Assembly: GCA_032622095.1 (NCBI GenBank)
Contig: CP136062.1
Coordinates: forward strand, 201,027,959 to 201,091,958
Direction: 5' to 3'
DNA: 64,000 nucleotides
DNA from: Siphonodentalium dalli
Taxonomy: Eukaryota; Mollusca; Scaphopoda; Gadilida; Siphonodentaliidae
Shown here piece by piece: positions 33,601 through 48,600 of the stretch. The translations under genes were made by a program, and so were the position numbers. A model generated the notes under the pieces. The model was not told the origin of the DNA, did not search any database, and saw only the letters and a program-made list of their open reading frames with translations. Within the stretch, counting starts at the first letter, position 1; each line of letters opens with the position of its first letter.

Positions 33601-36600
33601 CATCAGGCCGTGATGAAGACAGATATTATGTTACTAAAATTGGATTAGCAAAGCGACAAATGAAAGCCATTTCTGTTGAGGTTGAAGTGTGTCTGCCTCA
33701 TGTACTCTTGGAATTCGAATAAAGAGTGGAAATTGTCTTAGAAGAAAATAAAAGTGAAAAAATCCTAGTAAAAACATTTTCAGATATCACATACTTTTTG
33801 TCTCATAATTTTATAAAAGTTATCATTAATCGACAGCAAGAGACATTTGAAAACACTGTAGAAAAAAAACATACTAGCACATATATTTGAGCAACTGGAT
33901 CCGAGCTCGAAATTTCATCTGTTAGCAACTACTCTAATAGCCGTATGATTCTATGGGTCCAAATAATGAACCACAGATAATTACAAAATGAGTTAGAATT
34001 GTTCAAAATTAAATGATAAGAATATTATTCGATCCCAAGAGTATGGATAAATATTAAAGTATGAATAGAGTATAAATTAATTTCACCAAAGTATGACCAG
34101 AGCTCATTGAGTCATAAAATTAACTGAATAAATCATTTTATTTTAATCAGACTAGTCAAGACAATATCTAACTCAGGCTCTTCTCTGCTTTATGTATATT
34201 TCATATGGTGAGATCTTATCCGTGCAGTGCTGAAAGGAACCCAGCTGAAGAAGAACGGTTGTGACTAGGAGAAGAACACAATTCATGGGCTGAAGAATCT
34301 TCACATTTTCATCACCATGTAGCCCAGAAATGTCTTTCGTTTTGCCATTTGTAATTCATACTAGTACTTTACACCATATGTTCAGAATACTTTTATAGCT
34401 TGTGTCATAAAATACCTCAAAAGCATTCCTCTATTGTAATGCATTGTCGAAGAATTAAGTTAGAGTGTAGAAGATTGCTATTTTAACTGGCTTATCTGGA
34501 ATACAAATGCAAACTAGATTACCGTATGTTTATAATGATGTTTTCAACAAATCTCTGGTGATATTAATAACAATTTAGGGAGTCAATGAAAATAGAGGAA
34601 TAAGTAAGGGCGGATCCAGGATAGAGTTCCCTTGACCTGCATTCACCCTATTTTTGGATCGGTCATACCATTTTACGATGGACATCTGATTGTATCCATC
34701 ATTGATTCCATATATAAAAATGGGTGCCACAAAATTGTGATCTGATCATTCCTGATTTAGAATTTTATGGATCCGCCACTGCCTTGAGAAGGATGCTACA
34801 TATGGTTCTAATGCTGTGTTCTTTTCTCTGTTTACTATTTTTCATGTCGTTCCGATAACAGTGACATGGCAAGCAGGATGGTGTTCAAAAGGAACAAGCT
34901 CAGAGGATATCAGCATGAACTGTGTAATGAGGCTGTGTCAAAGGAATGACAGATGACTGTTCTCAACTCATTTGAAACTATAATTTTTTCTCCATTTTGA
35001 ATGGCATGGGTACTTGTCGTGTGATCAATTTAACTTAAGTAAGGCCTGGTTAGGCCAAAAATATTATCTCTGTGTTCTCAAGAATCCTCCCAGTTACATG
35101 AGTGGTCATTCAATATTAACTCGTTTTATTTGGTAATAATTATAAAATTTCCAGCTCTCAATTGTTATCTTATTGGTGGGTCCCCTATTAATATATTACA
35201 TGTATATTCATAAACAAAATATTAAAATTCATAAAAAATTATAAAAATAAATATTAGCAACAAGTTGCTATCCAGTTAGTTGGAGCATTGTTTTAACAAC
35301 ATTTATACCCAGTGTTTTATAAAATTTTGTCTTCAATTGTTAAATTATAGTGTAAATAAGACAGTTTGAAAATGTTGAAGTCAGAAAAGTAAAGCTGTGG
35401 TGGTACAGCATTAAAGATCCTGTTCCAGTGCATTCTCTTATATATGCGAGTCTCATAGGGAGCCTCGCATATATATGAGCATGCACTGGCTGTCAAGGTG
35501 AATATTTTGTTGGGCCAATTTATTCTCTTATATATGCAAGGCTCCCAATGGGAGACTGACATATACAAGAGAATGCATTGGCACAGGGTTTTCGCATAAT
35601 TTCAGGAAGATCCAGTCATGGAAGGGTTAAAGGACCTCAACGCCTTCACAACGTGGATAGAAAGTTATTGAAATTTAGCTGATCAAATGACAACTTGTGC
35701 GAATAATACCATGTCAGCATACACTGTTTATCACCTGAAAACTTATCTGTATCTTGAGGTGTCTAAATTTTACTCATTACGATATTTGCCAGAACATTAA
35801 TACAAGTGCTACCGATACATGTAATCTAACTAATGTTTTCTTTTTATTTAATACCAAAAATATAATATAAGGTGACTTGAGTGGCTCCATTGATGTTGCA
35901 CATATTGGAAAGATGAAATATGCAACTCACCGCAACTCATCATGATCAATACTATCTGTATTTTAAAGTTATTCATTGCTAAAAAAAAAACGTAACTGGC
36001 TTCTCTGTTACAGTAATATTTGTAAACACTGGATTTAGGGATGCGGTCCCGACCACCTTGGACCAGTCTGCCTGGTTCTGCCACCGCCTTGGATCGGTCC
36101 AACCTCCCCTGGTCCAGTACTTTCATGTCCCTTGGGTAATGGGTATCAGACGAAATCGGAAAACGAATCATTGTGACTATCTTGTTTGCGGACATGATTG
36201 ATTGATCAGTATTGTTCTGCTATTGTAGTTAACAAGTTGGCAGCTAGATGTGCTGCTTGAAGTGAACAATTTCCTCGTATAATGCATGATTGGACTTTAA
36301 ATTGCACACATCACATGTAGGACTAGGCCCTTTATTTTGGAAATTGCCAACCTCAAAATCATCGCGTTAAATGGCCTGCACATTTCTTGATTTGAAATAT
36401 ACCTTGCCAGACTGCAGTATAGTATGGTAATACCAATATTAGTCTAATATACATTATAAGCACTAATTAGAAACATGCTTTGATGTCGATAACAGTTGTA
36501 TATTGTGACAATTATATGTAGCTGGACAGTGTGCTACAGACATTATTATTGATGAACCTAATTTCAATGCTGTGGACTTGATTTTCAAGTGTTATGTTGC

Positions 36601-39600
36601 ACTATTTGCTAAACTAAGCAATTTATTCATATAAAGGTGGACCAGACACTTTGGACTGGTCCAATCATGAGAACCAGACCATAGAGGACTGGACTGAACT
36701 GCCTTGTTAGTGAACCGGACCAATATAGGTCGTCCGATCCACATCCCTAAATGGCTTCAACATGCTGAATCTTGTCTGGTGGGTTATTCACAATGAAAAT
36801 AAGAACAAATGCCTTCTATTTTTTCATTTTCTTGGTAATTTTGGTTTAACAAACTTTATAATTTTTCGTCCGTACCGACCACAATTGCCTTCCGTAGCTT
36901 TAAACCTACTTGTACCTTGTGCTTTACATTTCAGATAAGAGTGATTGGAAATGAACACAAAGGCAAGAGTGTTTCCATGGGAAAATCCAGCATTGTAACA
37001 ATATTTCATAAATAAGGCAAACAAAATTAATGTTCTGTTTCTCAGACACCTCATCCTCATAATAATATGGCCCAATAAAAGAAAAGTTATAAATCATTAT
37101 GCAGCTCGGTTTCACAATGCATTGTCTGCAATCTCTGTTCAATACTGGCCACTAATCTAGCTTGACTCATTATCACATATCAACTTGTATTTTATATTTT
37201 CCTTTGCTATTTCTGATAATATTAAAGTTAAATTTTTGGGTTGTTTAAACTATTTGTGCTTTGATTGTACAACAGACTGTTACATTGAAATTGTATTAAA
37301 TCATTTTTCACACCCAACAATGTTTTTGATAATATGTGAGTAAACGCATAAAACCTTCCTGTAGGTATATGTCTGTCCATTTTGAAAAATGTGTCTGAGA
37401 AACATATTATAAGCTTTGTGTGGCCTTATTTGTACTTTTGTTTTGGTGCATATGGCAAAACAATTTCCTCATTCATATCATTGGATATTAACAATAACGT
37501 CAGTTGTTAGTTTCTGTTTACAGACCGCAGTAAGAACTCACTGACATTGAGATGATATTTGTTATTTGACAAAGAGGATGGCCAAAAACAAAACTTCTCA
37601 TATTGCAGATCTTTGATTTTGAGAAGACCATTCACTTCTCCAGTTTCCATTAGCCCTGAAAACCAAATAATCAATGGAGAATACCTATAGTTTTTGTTTG
37701 AATACCGAAATATCTGGAAGCAAATATAAAAGTTTCACAAGCTGCGAGTGAAAATTTGATATTTCTTTCCAGACACGAATGAGATGTTTCAGATATTCAA
37801 ACACAAAACTGTAGGTATTATTTTTATTATATGGAATTTATTAATGTTATGCAACATTTTTTACTTTTAATAGTACAACAATTTGAACAATACTCGGGGA
37901 GAATACTTCCTACTGATCATAAGTGCAGAATTACCTAGATAAATCAAGACTTGTGCAATGAAATGAAACACGGAATCAAAATTAACAAGTCTCTGTGTCA
38001 TCACAGTCGAAATATATAAATCCCACGTGACGGGTCACAGCTGCATGGTACGTGATAAGTTATGGCTAGTCAATTAAAAATGCCGAATTGCTGACAACAC
38101 TCGATTTATAGGCAAGCATATAATAAAAGAGTTTATGTGACAGAATTGAAATGCGGAATGCGTGAGAAGGATGAAAAATTTCATGGGAAACAGTTTTTGT
38201 CTGTCAGAGTTTCACTCACTCATTTTCTCTGAAAATATTTTTTGTGGAACAGTATTTTATTCCAAATTAACAGAACACAACAGACAAAGTACACATAACA
38301 TGGATACATTTATAGATTCAGAACGAGGATTCACATACAAGCTACTTGTATGAGATCTTTTCCAAGAATTGATCGGCTTTGTTAGAGGTACTTTGCAGTT
38401 TGAAATTAGAATTATCTCAATTCAATATACAGTTATATTGGGATTGCCTGTCAAAATGATGGGTCGAAAGAGTTTCGCTGGTTTACTGATGCAAGCGGCA
38501 TAACTCTATCTTATATTAATCATACAGATAATAGATTGCTATAGAGTTCTCTTAGTGCCCTCAGTGGCGCCCATGCTTTCGTATGCTAAAACACTCTAAC
38601 CGCGGATGAAAATTTTGCCATCGCGACCCTTGGAAAATGTGCTATATCTCAGGTCGTCTTAGCCGATTAGCCTGAAAATTTCTGTGTTGTATTCTAAGAT
38701 TTATCAGATCATATGTTCCAAATTTGGGCTACATTTGATGCATTGTTAAAAAGTTATAAACGCGCCATAAGTGTGCCCAAGTTACACACACACATGCACA
38801 CACACAGACAGACAATGGGTTATATATATATATAGATGTTCGGCAAAAGTGTAAATGATAAAAATATTTTTTTTCAACGCGGTTGGTATCGTTGCCATTT
38901 CCTTTAACGGTAATCTGTTTAACCCTTTACCCAACAAACCGGCCAAAACCGGCCAAATAAAGCTTCAACAGCCTAAAATATCTTCGGTCTGTCTCAATAG
39001 AACCATACAAATATGGATATCATTGGAACCGGCTCCTTGACCACATTGTGATAGTTACAGTTAGCCCTGTGCCAATGCATTCTCTTATATATGCGAGTTG
39101 ACCATAGGTCGCCTCGCATATATAAGAGAATGCATTGGCCTAAAACAAAACTTTTTTTAACACTTTTTACCATTTTTTCTTACATTCTTTAACAATTTTA
39201 TAATTTTTAATGTGTTAAGCCAATGCATTCTCTTATATATGCGAGGCGACCTATGGTCGACTCGCATATATAAGAGAATGCATTGGCACAGGGCCGTTCT
39301 GTTGGGTAAAGGGTTAAGTGACCTATCGGCTTGTCGGTACATTTAAGATATTTTTGTTCTACATTCACCTTATCATCATGTTAACATCTGTTATAATATC
39401 ATCTGAGATATATATTTTGTGATAAAATGACAATTATTTTGTATCGCAATGTCTATATTAAGATCCTGACACCTGTATTCTCAATACTTGTTGCAATCTG
39501 GTTTTGTGATCAGTTCAAAACTTCAAATAGATCAAGTTCATCCTGTATGCTAACTAGGCATCAGTTGAGATAAATGCTGGAAAAGATATTGCATCCCATG

Positions 39601-42600
39601 TGTCTCCTATAGGTGATGAGCTCAGTCACAGTGCTCGAATTATGTCCAGATCTGCAGTCAGGAAGTTCTCTTGCTAAACATAAAAAAATCATGCTTTAAT
39701 TATCTGTTCTTTTAAAATGTCTACCATGTTGATAAATGTCTTAAAGGAGTTGTGTTTTATGAGCTCAATGATGTAAAATATGTTACTTTAGTCTTTTTCT
39801 CAGTCGCAGTAATTTGTTGAATGCAAACATACATTTTGAGGACTCTTGCCAACAGAATATTGAATGTAATCAATCAAATAACTATTTCTCATTCTAATAA
39901 TAATATATATGAAGGCTGATTGTATTGAGGCATATTCTTTTGTTAATCATGTTTCACGATCCAAAAAAATGTATATGCTACACTTTAGAAAGAGATTCAT
40001 CTATTCCAGCAAAGTGCGCTTCAGGAGTAGCCAGGACTTTATCTTTTCCAGTGTCTATCTTGACTGATTTCGTTAGAAAAGCTGTGGGAAACTTGGTCCA
40101 TTTTTCTATGTGAATAAAGCCAAATTAATAAACTTACATTATTTTTAATCCTTTACCCAACAGAACGGCCCTGTGCCAATGCATTCTCTTATATATGTGA
40201 GGCGACCTATGGTCGACTCGCATATATAAGAGAATGCATTGGCACAGGGCATAACTGTAACTATCACAATGTGGTCAAGGAGCCGGTTCCAATGATATCC
40301 ATATTTGTATGGTTCTATTGAGACAGACCGAAGATATTTTAGGCTGTTGAAGCTTTATTTGGCCGGTTTGTTGGGTAAAGGGTTAATAGCAAAAAAATTA
40401 CAGATACGAGTTGAATTAATATTTTCCTTGAAGCTATCTATATTCCAATGATTCTCTTGATATGCAAGTTAATGATGGAATTCAATTTATCAGTATCAAA
40501 TACTATCAAAATTTCTTTGAAATGTTGCCAAATTCCTGGTATATAAGCTAATACAACAAATGTGGTTGCTACATATGTTGACAAAGGTTGGACCAAATTG
40601 CAACTCATGTCCAAAGTATATTAATAAATTGTTTTCTTTTGGTTTCAGAGTTCTAAAGAAGAACCATTTATTGAATTTTCAAGCAGTTTATCTTCATATC
40701 AATACATGTACCTTTACATCATTCTTTATAAAATGTGTTTCGGATGATGACTGTTCAGATTGACACATGTCTAACATCAATATAACCATTTCTAGTTCAC
40801 ATGCTCAGATGTGGAAAGTTTGCATATGTTTGTACTCCTTTTAATAATAAGGTCAAAATAAAATTATGCATGTTTCCGGTAACCCCCGCCCGCTCCAAAC
40901 TCAAAAAGCTGCAACCAAAACGATTTTTCGCGATTTTGACCTTTTTCTTCCCTGAAGATTCTTGGTTTTTTTTTTTGGTTTTTTTTTTTTTTATTACTAC
41001 CAATTTTCACTTGATATGAGTTCAGTTTGCAAGCTAGTAAGATATCTTACAAAGTAAATTAAAATTGAAAACTGTCCAACCCAACCCAATTTATGTTGGA
41101 CCCGTTGCAAGAAACATCTGTTTCAATTTTACCTTTCTAGAACAGTGAAATGTGGTATGTCATGCTGTGGCAAATCTTTAAAATTTCAAGTCGGCCAATA
41201 AAGCTTTCTGCGTGAAAATGATTTTCGAAACAAAGACACATTTTTGAAATTCCTTAATGTCCGACTGTCGACATATTCTACCTTTTGTCAGTTTTGACTA
41301 GTCACCTCTTGAAAGGATCCAACATTTAGAAATCTGTTCTTTCTGAAGATTCATAGATATTAATCTGAACAGGCTTCGTGAAACTTTAAAAAGATTGCTA
41401 ATGTAAGTGCTTGATCAATGCACTCATGAATTCATTTTGTTTCCTATCATGATGTTGCACTGGTAATATACCCGTTACTGATATTCCTATGGAACATACT
41501 GATATCAAGAGGAGGTATGTTGCTGTACCAGTCTCTTGAATGTACATGATCATCATTTGGTTTCAGATCTTCGCACTCACAAATTTCTATTTTATGATAT
41601 TGGCTATACAGAATATCAAAATTTATAGCTCCTATCTCGCGATCAATGAAATTTCTCAAAACTAATCCTCAAAATACTTGTTCATGGTATATGCTATAAT
41701 TGGTTTTCATTCAGTTTAGCTCCAACTGATTTAATTGTGCGCTTTGAGTAATACATTTTGTCAACAAGGAGCTTCTGCGTTTGGTATCCTATGGATGTAT
41801 ATTGAGGCGATCATGATGGGTGTATGGGTATTAAAATTAATTTAAAACATCAATACGTTTCAAATTTTTGTACACTTAACACAACCAACTTGTGTGTGCT
41901 TCAATTTGGAGTGTGATGATACTTAGTAATTCTTATCAGAATACAGAGACTGCAATGAGCGCTTGCAGGTTGTATGTGACATGTACGAATTTGGTGGTTT
42001 AGTTCATACAAATTTTGTGGTTAACTGTTAGCATATGACTTGTTGGATCATTTCCTATCATAAGATTATAATTACCAGACTGGGTGTTTGTAATGAAGAA
42101 TTAATTTCAGTCTTTGCAAAAACTTGAGATTTTACATCACAAATCTCTGTTGAATGGCAATTTAATTTAACCCTTTCATGATGGGAGCTGCACTGTTTCA
42201 GCATTAAATACCTGTGCAAGTACATTCTCTTATATATGTGAGTCTCGCATATATAAGAGAATGCACTGGCTTACAAGGTCAAGGTAAACATTGTTAGGCC
42301 AATGCAATCTCTTCTATATACATGTACATGGCTCTTTGGGAGATACACATAAATAAGAGAATGTATTGGCACAGGGTTTTCGCATAATTTCAGAAAGCTC
42401 CAGTCATGGAAGGGTTAACAGATACCATAGCTGACGAGTAAGGTTCCTCAGACATCACTGCTGCCAAATTCACAAGTGTTGCACACAGTCTGACAAGACC
42501 TTCAATATTTATTGATGGTTGGCATAATTCTGTTATCCCTTTACCCAACAAACCGGCCAAAAACGGCCAAATAAAGCTTCAACAGCCTAAAATATCTTCG

Positions 42601-45600
42601 GTCTGTCTCAATAGAACCATACACATATGGATATCATTGGAACCGGCTCCTTGACCACATTGTGATAGTTACAATTATGCCCTGTGCCAATGCATTCTCT
42701 TATATATGGGAGTCGACCAAAGGTCGCCTCGCATATATAAGAGAATGCATTGGCCTAAAAAAAATCTTTTTTTACCATTTTTTCTTACATTCTTTAACAA
42801 TTTTATAATTTTTAATGTGTTAAGCCAATGCATTCTCTTATATATGCGAGGCGACCTATGGTCGACTCGCATATATAAGAGAATGCATTGGCACAGGGCC
42901 CTTCTGTTGGGTTCATTGATCAAGCACATTTTCTTGTTGAACTTTGCAGGAAGAAAGAATAGTGAGCAACAGGGAATATTCTTTCTCATGGAAAGGGTCA
43001 TTGATATGTTCATAATATCTAACCATGTCCATTTATCTGTATTAAGCGATGTTCTACATTTTTACTTTTTTCTCTTTTCTCTGTGTATTTTATAAGATGC
43101 ACCAGACAAAATCAGGGGTCCGTATCATCGGTCGATGCGTTTCAGCCAGCTCACACATGAATAACATTAACCCACAGCTTCAACTGATGCTCCTATCGTA
43201 GCGGTAATAATACCATTCCCTGTTGAAATATGATTGATTCTCTTCGCTGTACTTGAATGACTCTTGATATCTAGTCTTTAGTTTTATTTCCTTGAGGAAT
43301 TAACTTGGTTTATACCTACGTAGAGTGTCAGCCCCTGCGTATACCCTCTTACACTATGATAAAGTGATATAATCTCCAAGCGTAAATTTTATTGCTCACA
43401 CATTCACTGACACATTGCTTTATGTTTTGCAAAATACAGAATATTTCAAAACGTTCAATAAAAAAAATCTGTAGACAATACAAGCATTATGTTGACAATG
43501 CTCTTGGGATTAATTTGTTCAATTAACTCTTTCTATACTGAATGGATTCTCCAACTCAGTTATAAACATTTACACTGGAATGGTCCATTATTCATCTGGA
43601 GGGGTGTTCAGGAAAAATGTGCAGACAACAGATAATGAATGTGCAGAAGGATTATTTGTATTTTATTTATTGGAGGGAAATTTTCAGATAATAAAATCAA
43701 CAAGTGACTTATTGTCATTTATTGAACTTATTATCTGAATATTTCCTACGGAACTACTCGTCGATGAGTATTTAGTAAAGAAAGGGTTAAATAAGATGCT
43801 AGTATTACCGACATCAGTTTTGGTATCGTGTAATCTGCAGTCTCCTGGGTATGCAATAAACAGGACAACATATTGGCATGAACTTTGTTAACTAGTTATT
43901 GCACTCGTTTGTCATTCAGCGAGGCACAAATCGTAGAATCACATCACTACAAACTCGTGCAATAATGTTAACCGGTTCACACTGTAGTACATATTTTATT
44001 ACAAATCCATCAACAGTGTTGTATTATTAGTTCCAGCCTGTGTTGTAATTTTTTAGTTTGCTCCTCCTTACGCATGACGTAAAGGCGAAGTAACAAGAAT
44101 TTCATAAATTTGTGATGTTTTTGACAAAATCATTGCAAATCTGGGAGAGGAGTGGTGGAATGTAACATGAACTATTTTGTATTCCTTGATGAACAAGTCC
44201 TGTTGCTATGTAATTTTTTAAATTAAGGAAATGTTCAGATAATAATTTCATCAATTGGCCTGTGGCTGTTTCTTCAACTTGTTATCTGAACATTTATTTA
44301 CAGAACTACTTATCATTGAGTATGTAGAAATCAAAGGGTTGAAGCAGTTTTTTCCATCACCTTAGTTAGTCTCTTTGATTCTGGAAATGCAACACAGGTA
44401 AGGCCTAGAATGGGATGACACTGTGTAGATATTATAACTGAAAATGTTGAGCGTAAATTAGGGTGACAAAAACTAAGATTCTTAATTCCGTTCAGAATTA
44501 TTTTCTTGGATAGAAAAAAGTCAGTCATTCAGGTACAGCTTATGTGTTGACACTCCAAGTCTTGATGAGTTTCTGGCTACCTCTGAACCAGGCAGATGTA
44601 GCTTCGTTATGGTGCCTGTTGAGATCTGATTTGCCATCATCGGTATTGGGTAATGGTCACATGTCTGTCACTTTTAAAATTAACAAATGTTGGATTAAAT
44701 GTTCCTGTTAAATGTTTTTGAGGTGAAAATAGGTGTGAAACGATCAACAATTCTGGAAGTTGAATTCCATATTGGGCTATAGAAATTAAATTGAACATGG
44801 TAAATCTTTGGTTCCATCCCATTACTTTAAAAATGTCCTCCCCTATTTCATTAAAAAAAAATTGTTCTATATTTATTAATATTTTTCCTGACTACATCTT
44901 TGTCAATTTTAGTAGTCTTAATTAAGAAATACTGCAAAATAAATAATTTTGGAATTTGAGAGCTCGGGGAAAGGGTGATCAGGTTGGGGGAAAAGTTCCT
45001 GCCATATAGCTTTGGTTTATCCTGGAGAATAGGCTGGTATAGTGGTTAATGTCCTTGCTTGGAGTGAGCATTTAGGGTAGTGGCAATCAGATTGGTTCGC
45101 GTGTCAGTCTCATGCTTAATGAATATTCTGTGTCAGATCTTTAACATCAGTGCACACTGAGAGTGACAATTTGAAGACAGAATTCATACCAGATCTAGAA
45201 ACTTCACACAAGTAATTTGACATTTGAGGTGATGCAAGATCCAGATCGTAGATAAGCTGTTTGTTTGTTAATATGTTAACACTTATATCAGGCCCATGCC
45301 ACCCCCCCCCCCTTTCCAAAACCATGTCTTCTCTCAAACATCGTGAACATATACAATATTTTGATGCCTTTTAAATCAAATAAAACAAGGGATGTTTTTT
45401 GTGCTGGAAAAAGAATTTTCTCATGAGTAGAAAATATTATTTTCCATTTGCAGATTGCTGTGAGTGGAATAATGGTATTTTCATTCAAATAACATGGAGC
45501 TTCTTTATATTTGCATGCAGTCACATTGTTAATTATGTTCACTATAATTATATAATTAACTTTAATTTTTCTTAATTCTTTCCATTCAGAGAAGACACAA

Positions 45601-48600
45601 AGACTTTAAAAATAAGAACAGTGTTAAAAATCATCAAGGCGAAGATCATGGAGAAAATTCCAGAGCAGAAACAAATATAATTTTTGTTATCAGGATGGAG
45701 CAATTGCGTGATTTAAAAATATTTTTGGGCTATTACACTAAAAACATGTGTAATAAACCAATTCCAAGTGTCAATCCATCACAGTACTTTTATAGTGTGA
45801 AGTTTTTATCTTCAGTATGTTATTCTGTCTTCAATTTATATAGAACCCGCAGCTGAAACCTGTGCTAAGTTTCTCTTTTTGTTAAACAGATGAGGCGGCC
45901 AAAGTCTATCGAATGGCCGAGCAAACCGGGCAGCTCATTGAGGGTCCTGGTGCTCGGCGAGAGAAGAAACCATTCGTCCCACCAAAACTCACAACTAGTC
46001 AACAAGACCTCATACAGCGAGCCAAGAAATACGCCATGGAGCAGAGTATCAAGAGTGTGCTGGTGCGGCAAACTATTGCTCACCAACAACAGGTATAATA
46101 ATAATAAATCCATCTATATAGAGCATTTTAATTCTAGTTTATTATTTGTGCTTTAAGACATATTATGGACTTGTTCGTGTGCGTGAAATTGTTAAGTTAG
46201 TACTCAGCACTATGCTGGGCTATGTAGCATTCTACTAACATCTCCAAATATTTCAAAGAAATCGACCATATCACTCCATAGAAAACATCGTCCGAACTAT
46301 GCTCAATTGTAAATATTTACATCTCAATTCGGGACGCAACTATTAGTGATAAACTACCACAAATTATTTCACCACCGAGAGTCATTGCATTTAATTAACA
46401 CATACGAATGATGTGTTGTCAATTTGGATTTATATTCGTAAAAAATATGAACCCTACCAGAGTGTTTCGCATCGCTTTAAAATGAGCTATCGGATTGGTT
46501 GAGAACCGTCACTTTTAATTTTGATGTTGAATACGCTCGTCAAATATGTTGTTAAGTTGTTTGGGTGTTGTTCAGAGTAACCCCATGGAATATGCCCAGA
46601 GATTGATGCACCACAAAAGGATAGTTTACCTATGGCTTATAATGGCGATAAAAACTGCTTTTCATTCAGTTTCTTTGGACTTTTTTGGTGAATTTAATTA
46701 CAATGGAGCATGAAAACAACCCTGAGGCTCTGAGGTCCCCAGAGGGTGAATTTAGTGACGCTATCGCATAGCAGGCTAGCATCATCAAATTTACACTCTG
46801 GGGACCTCATTCTGCATGGCCTCATCTGCTATTGGAGACATAGGCTCAGATTGAAGTTCCCAAATGTTGGATATTGTGATGTACACCCATTGGGAACCTC
46901 GATTATGCCAATGTGTCGTCTGCCAAATATAATCTATGTGAAGAAGTTTCTATAGAAATTTGATAATAAAGCAACTTTCCAGAGAAGATGAGGCCTAAGA
47001 AGAATGAGGTCACCAGAGGGGAATTTAGTGATGCTAGCCCACTATGCAGGATAGGATCACTAAATTCACCCTCTGGGACCTCTTTCTGCAAATTACAGGC
47101 ACACTAAACTCAGGCTTTCATGAAAACAGTTTGAGTTCATATACTGTTTTCATGAACGATTCCCTGAGTATCCAACTCAACAGAGTACATTATTCTCCTT
47201 ATCATACCAGATCATACTGAATTTGTTTTCAATCTGATATTACTTGTTTAATTTATTAGGTACTGGTTTACTGGACAGCATGAGTAGTTCCAAGAAAATA
47301 TGCTACCAAAATCCCATGTTCAACAGAAAATCGCCAGATTGCACAATCTGGTTTAATCCTTGAGTTTAATTTCAATTATAGACATGACTATATTGTGGTA
47401 CGATAAACAAAACCATCTCGAGGAAAGGTGAACTAAAATGCCTAACTGAATAAAAGCATTAGAATAATTTGTAGCCACATTTGCCTCGAGAAGGTTCATT
47501 TTCCGTCTTTACCAACATTGTCTTACTGATTGCATGAACAAACTACATTCATATTTTTTTTTCAGCAAATGCAAAATTTCCAGAATACAGTACAAAGACA
47601 ACAAGCTCTAGCATTAATGTGCAGGTCAGTCTGATATTCATATATGCACATGCCTGAGTTTAGGGTTTCTATGTGGGATAGTGTCACCAAATTCACCCTC
47701 TGGGGACCTCATTCTGCAAATGACAGGCATACTAAACTCAGGCTCATATATGCAATGACATGTAATACAGTCTAATTAAAATCAGACTCGGAGAGTCTAA
47801 ATGATTTCACTATTATTCTTATTACTGTTGCTAAAATTAGTGTTGCTATCTGCAGGTAAACTCTGTTGTATGATGCCACATCGCACAATTAGTTTTACAA
47901 TAGTTTTTGACATATATCCTTTTCGTTTTGTTTTTGCGAATAAAAAACAAGGTGTTAATAACTGGAAATTCTTGGAAATACGCTTTTTAGTGTTTAATCA
48001 GTTATTGTATTCTATAAATTTGTAAACACTGTGTAAATTTATTAAGCTATTTATAGCTATGTGGTGAGAAACTTGCAGAGAAACTTGCAGTCACTGTATA
48101 GGATTTCCTGATTGTCCAGTATTGTTGAAGTTGGATCGATAACCACAAAATTGTGATACACACAAAGGGAGGGTAGCATGATTCATGTATCTGAGAAAAT
48201 AAGGTTTTCAGTTGCTTAACCCTTTTATGACTGGAGCTTCCTGAAATATTGTCCTTGTAAGCCAGTGCATTTATCTTATATATGCGAGGCTCCCTATGGG
48301 AGACTCACATATATAAGAGAATGCACTGTCACATGATCTTGAAAGGGTTAATGGGGGTTGGTTGTTTCTAAAAGCAGTGAAGTGCTTTCATTTTCCTCAG
48401 CAATTATAATATAACCGACATAATATGGCCCAGCGGCGGAAACAAACAAGCTATCTGCTAAGGATTGCCCTCATGATTGCCAATAAATAAAGATAATATT
48501 GACATATTCGCCGTCAGATATATAGACAGCCCTAATATTTCCCCTTACTTCACTATCGCAATCGAAGGTACGAAAACTGTGCAGTTTGACAAGCGGTGTA

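Larger units (their letters stand above)
32542..45889 (+). other. PUF60 intron 2
   Basis: 13.3 kb, the largest intron. It holds several TTAA MITEs (listed separately), a GATC-rich TIR element (36034-36751) and other small repeats. Stretches 32542-35389, 39318-40144 and 40387-42166 show no gene or bounded element. Confidence 0.85.
46093..47565 (+). other. PUF60 intron 3
   Basis: 1.5 kb with two copies of a small GAGGTC MITE (46732-46808, 47006-47082). Confidence 0.85.

Noticed and set aside
42706-43095. ORFs across the palindromes (also 3602-3922, 35317-35568, 39157-39342, 55994-56200, 63563-63775) with recurring CILLYMR and RIYKRMHW peptides
   Set aside because: They arise because the 67-bp palindrome is open in several frames on both strands; the same peptide recurs at every copy and runs into spacer sequence. 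Not genes.
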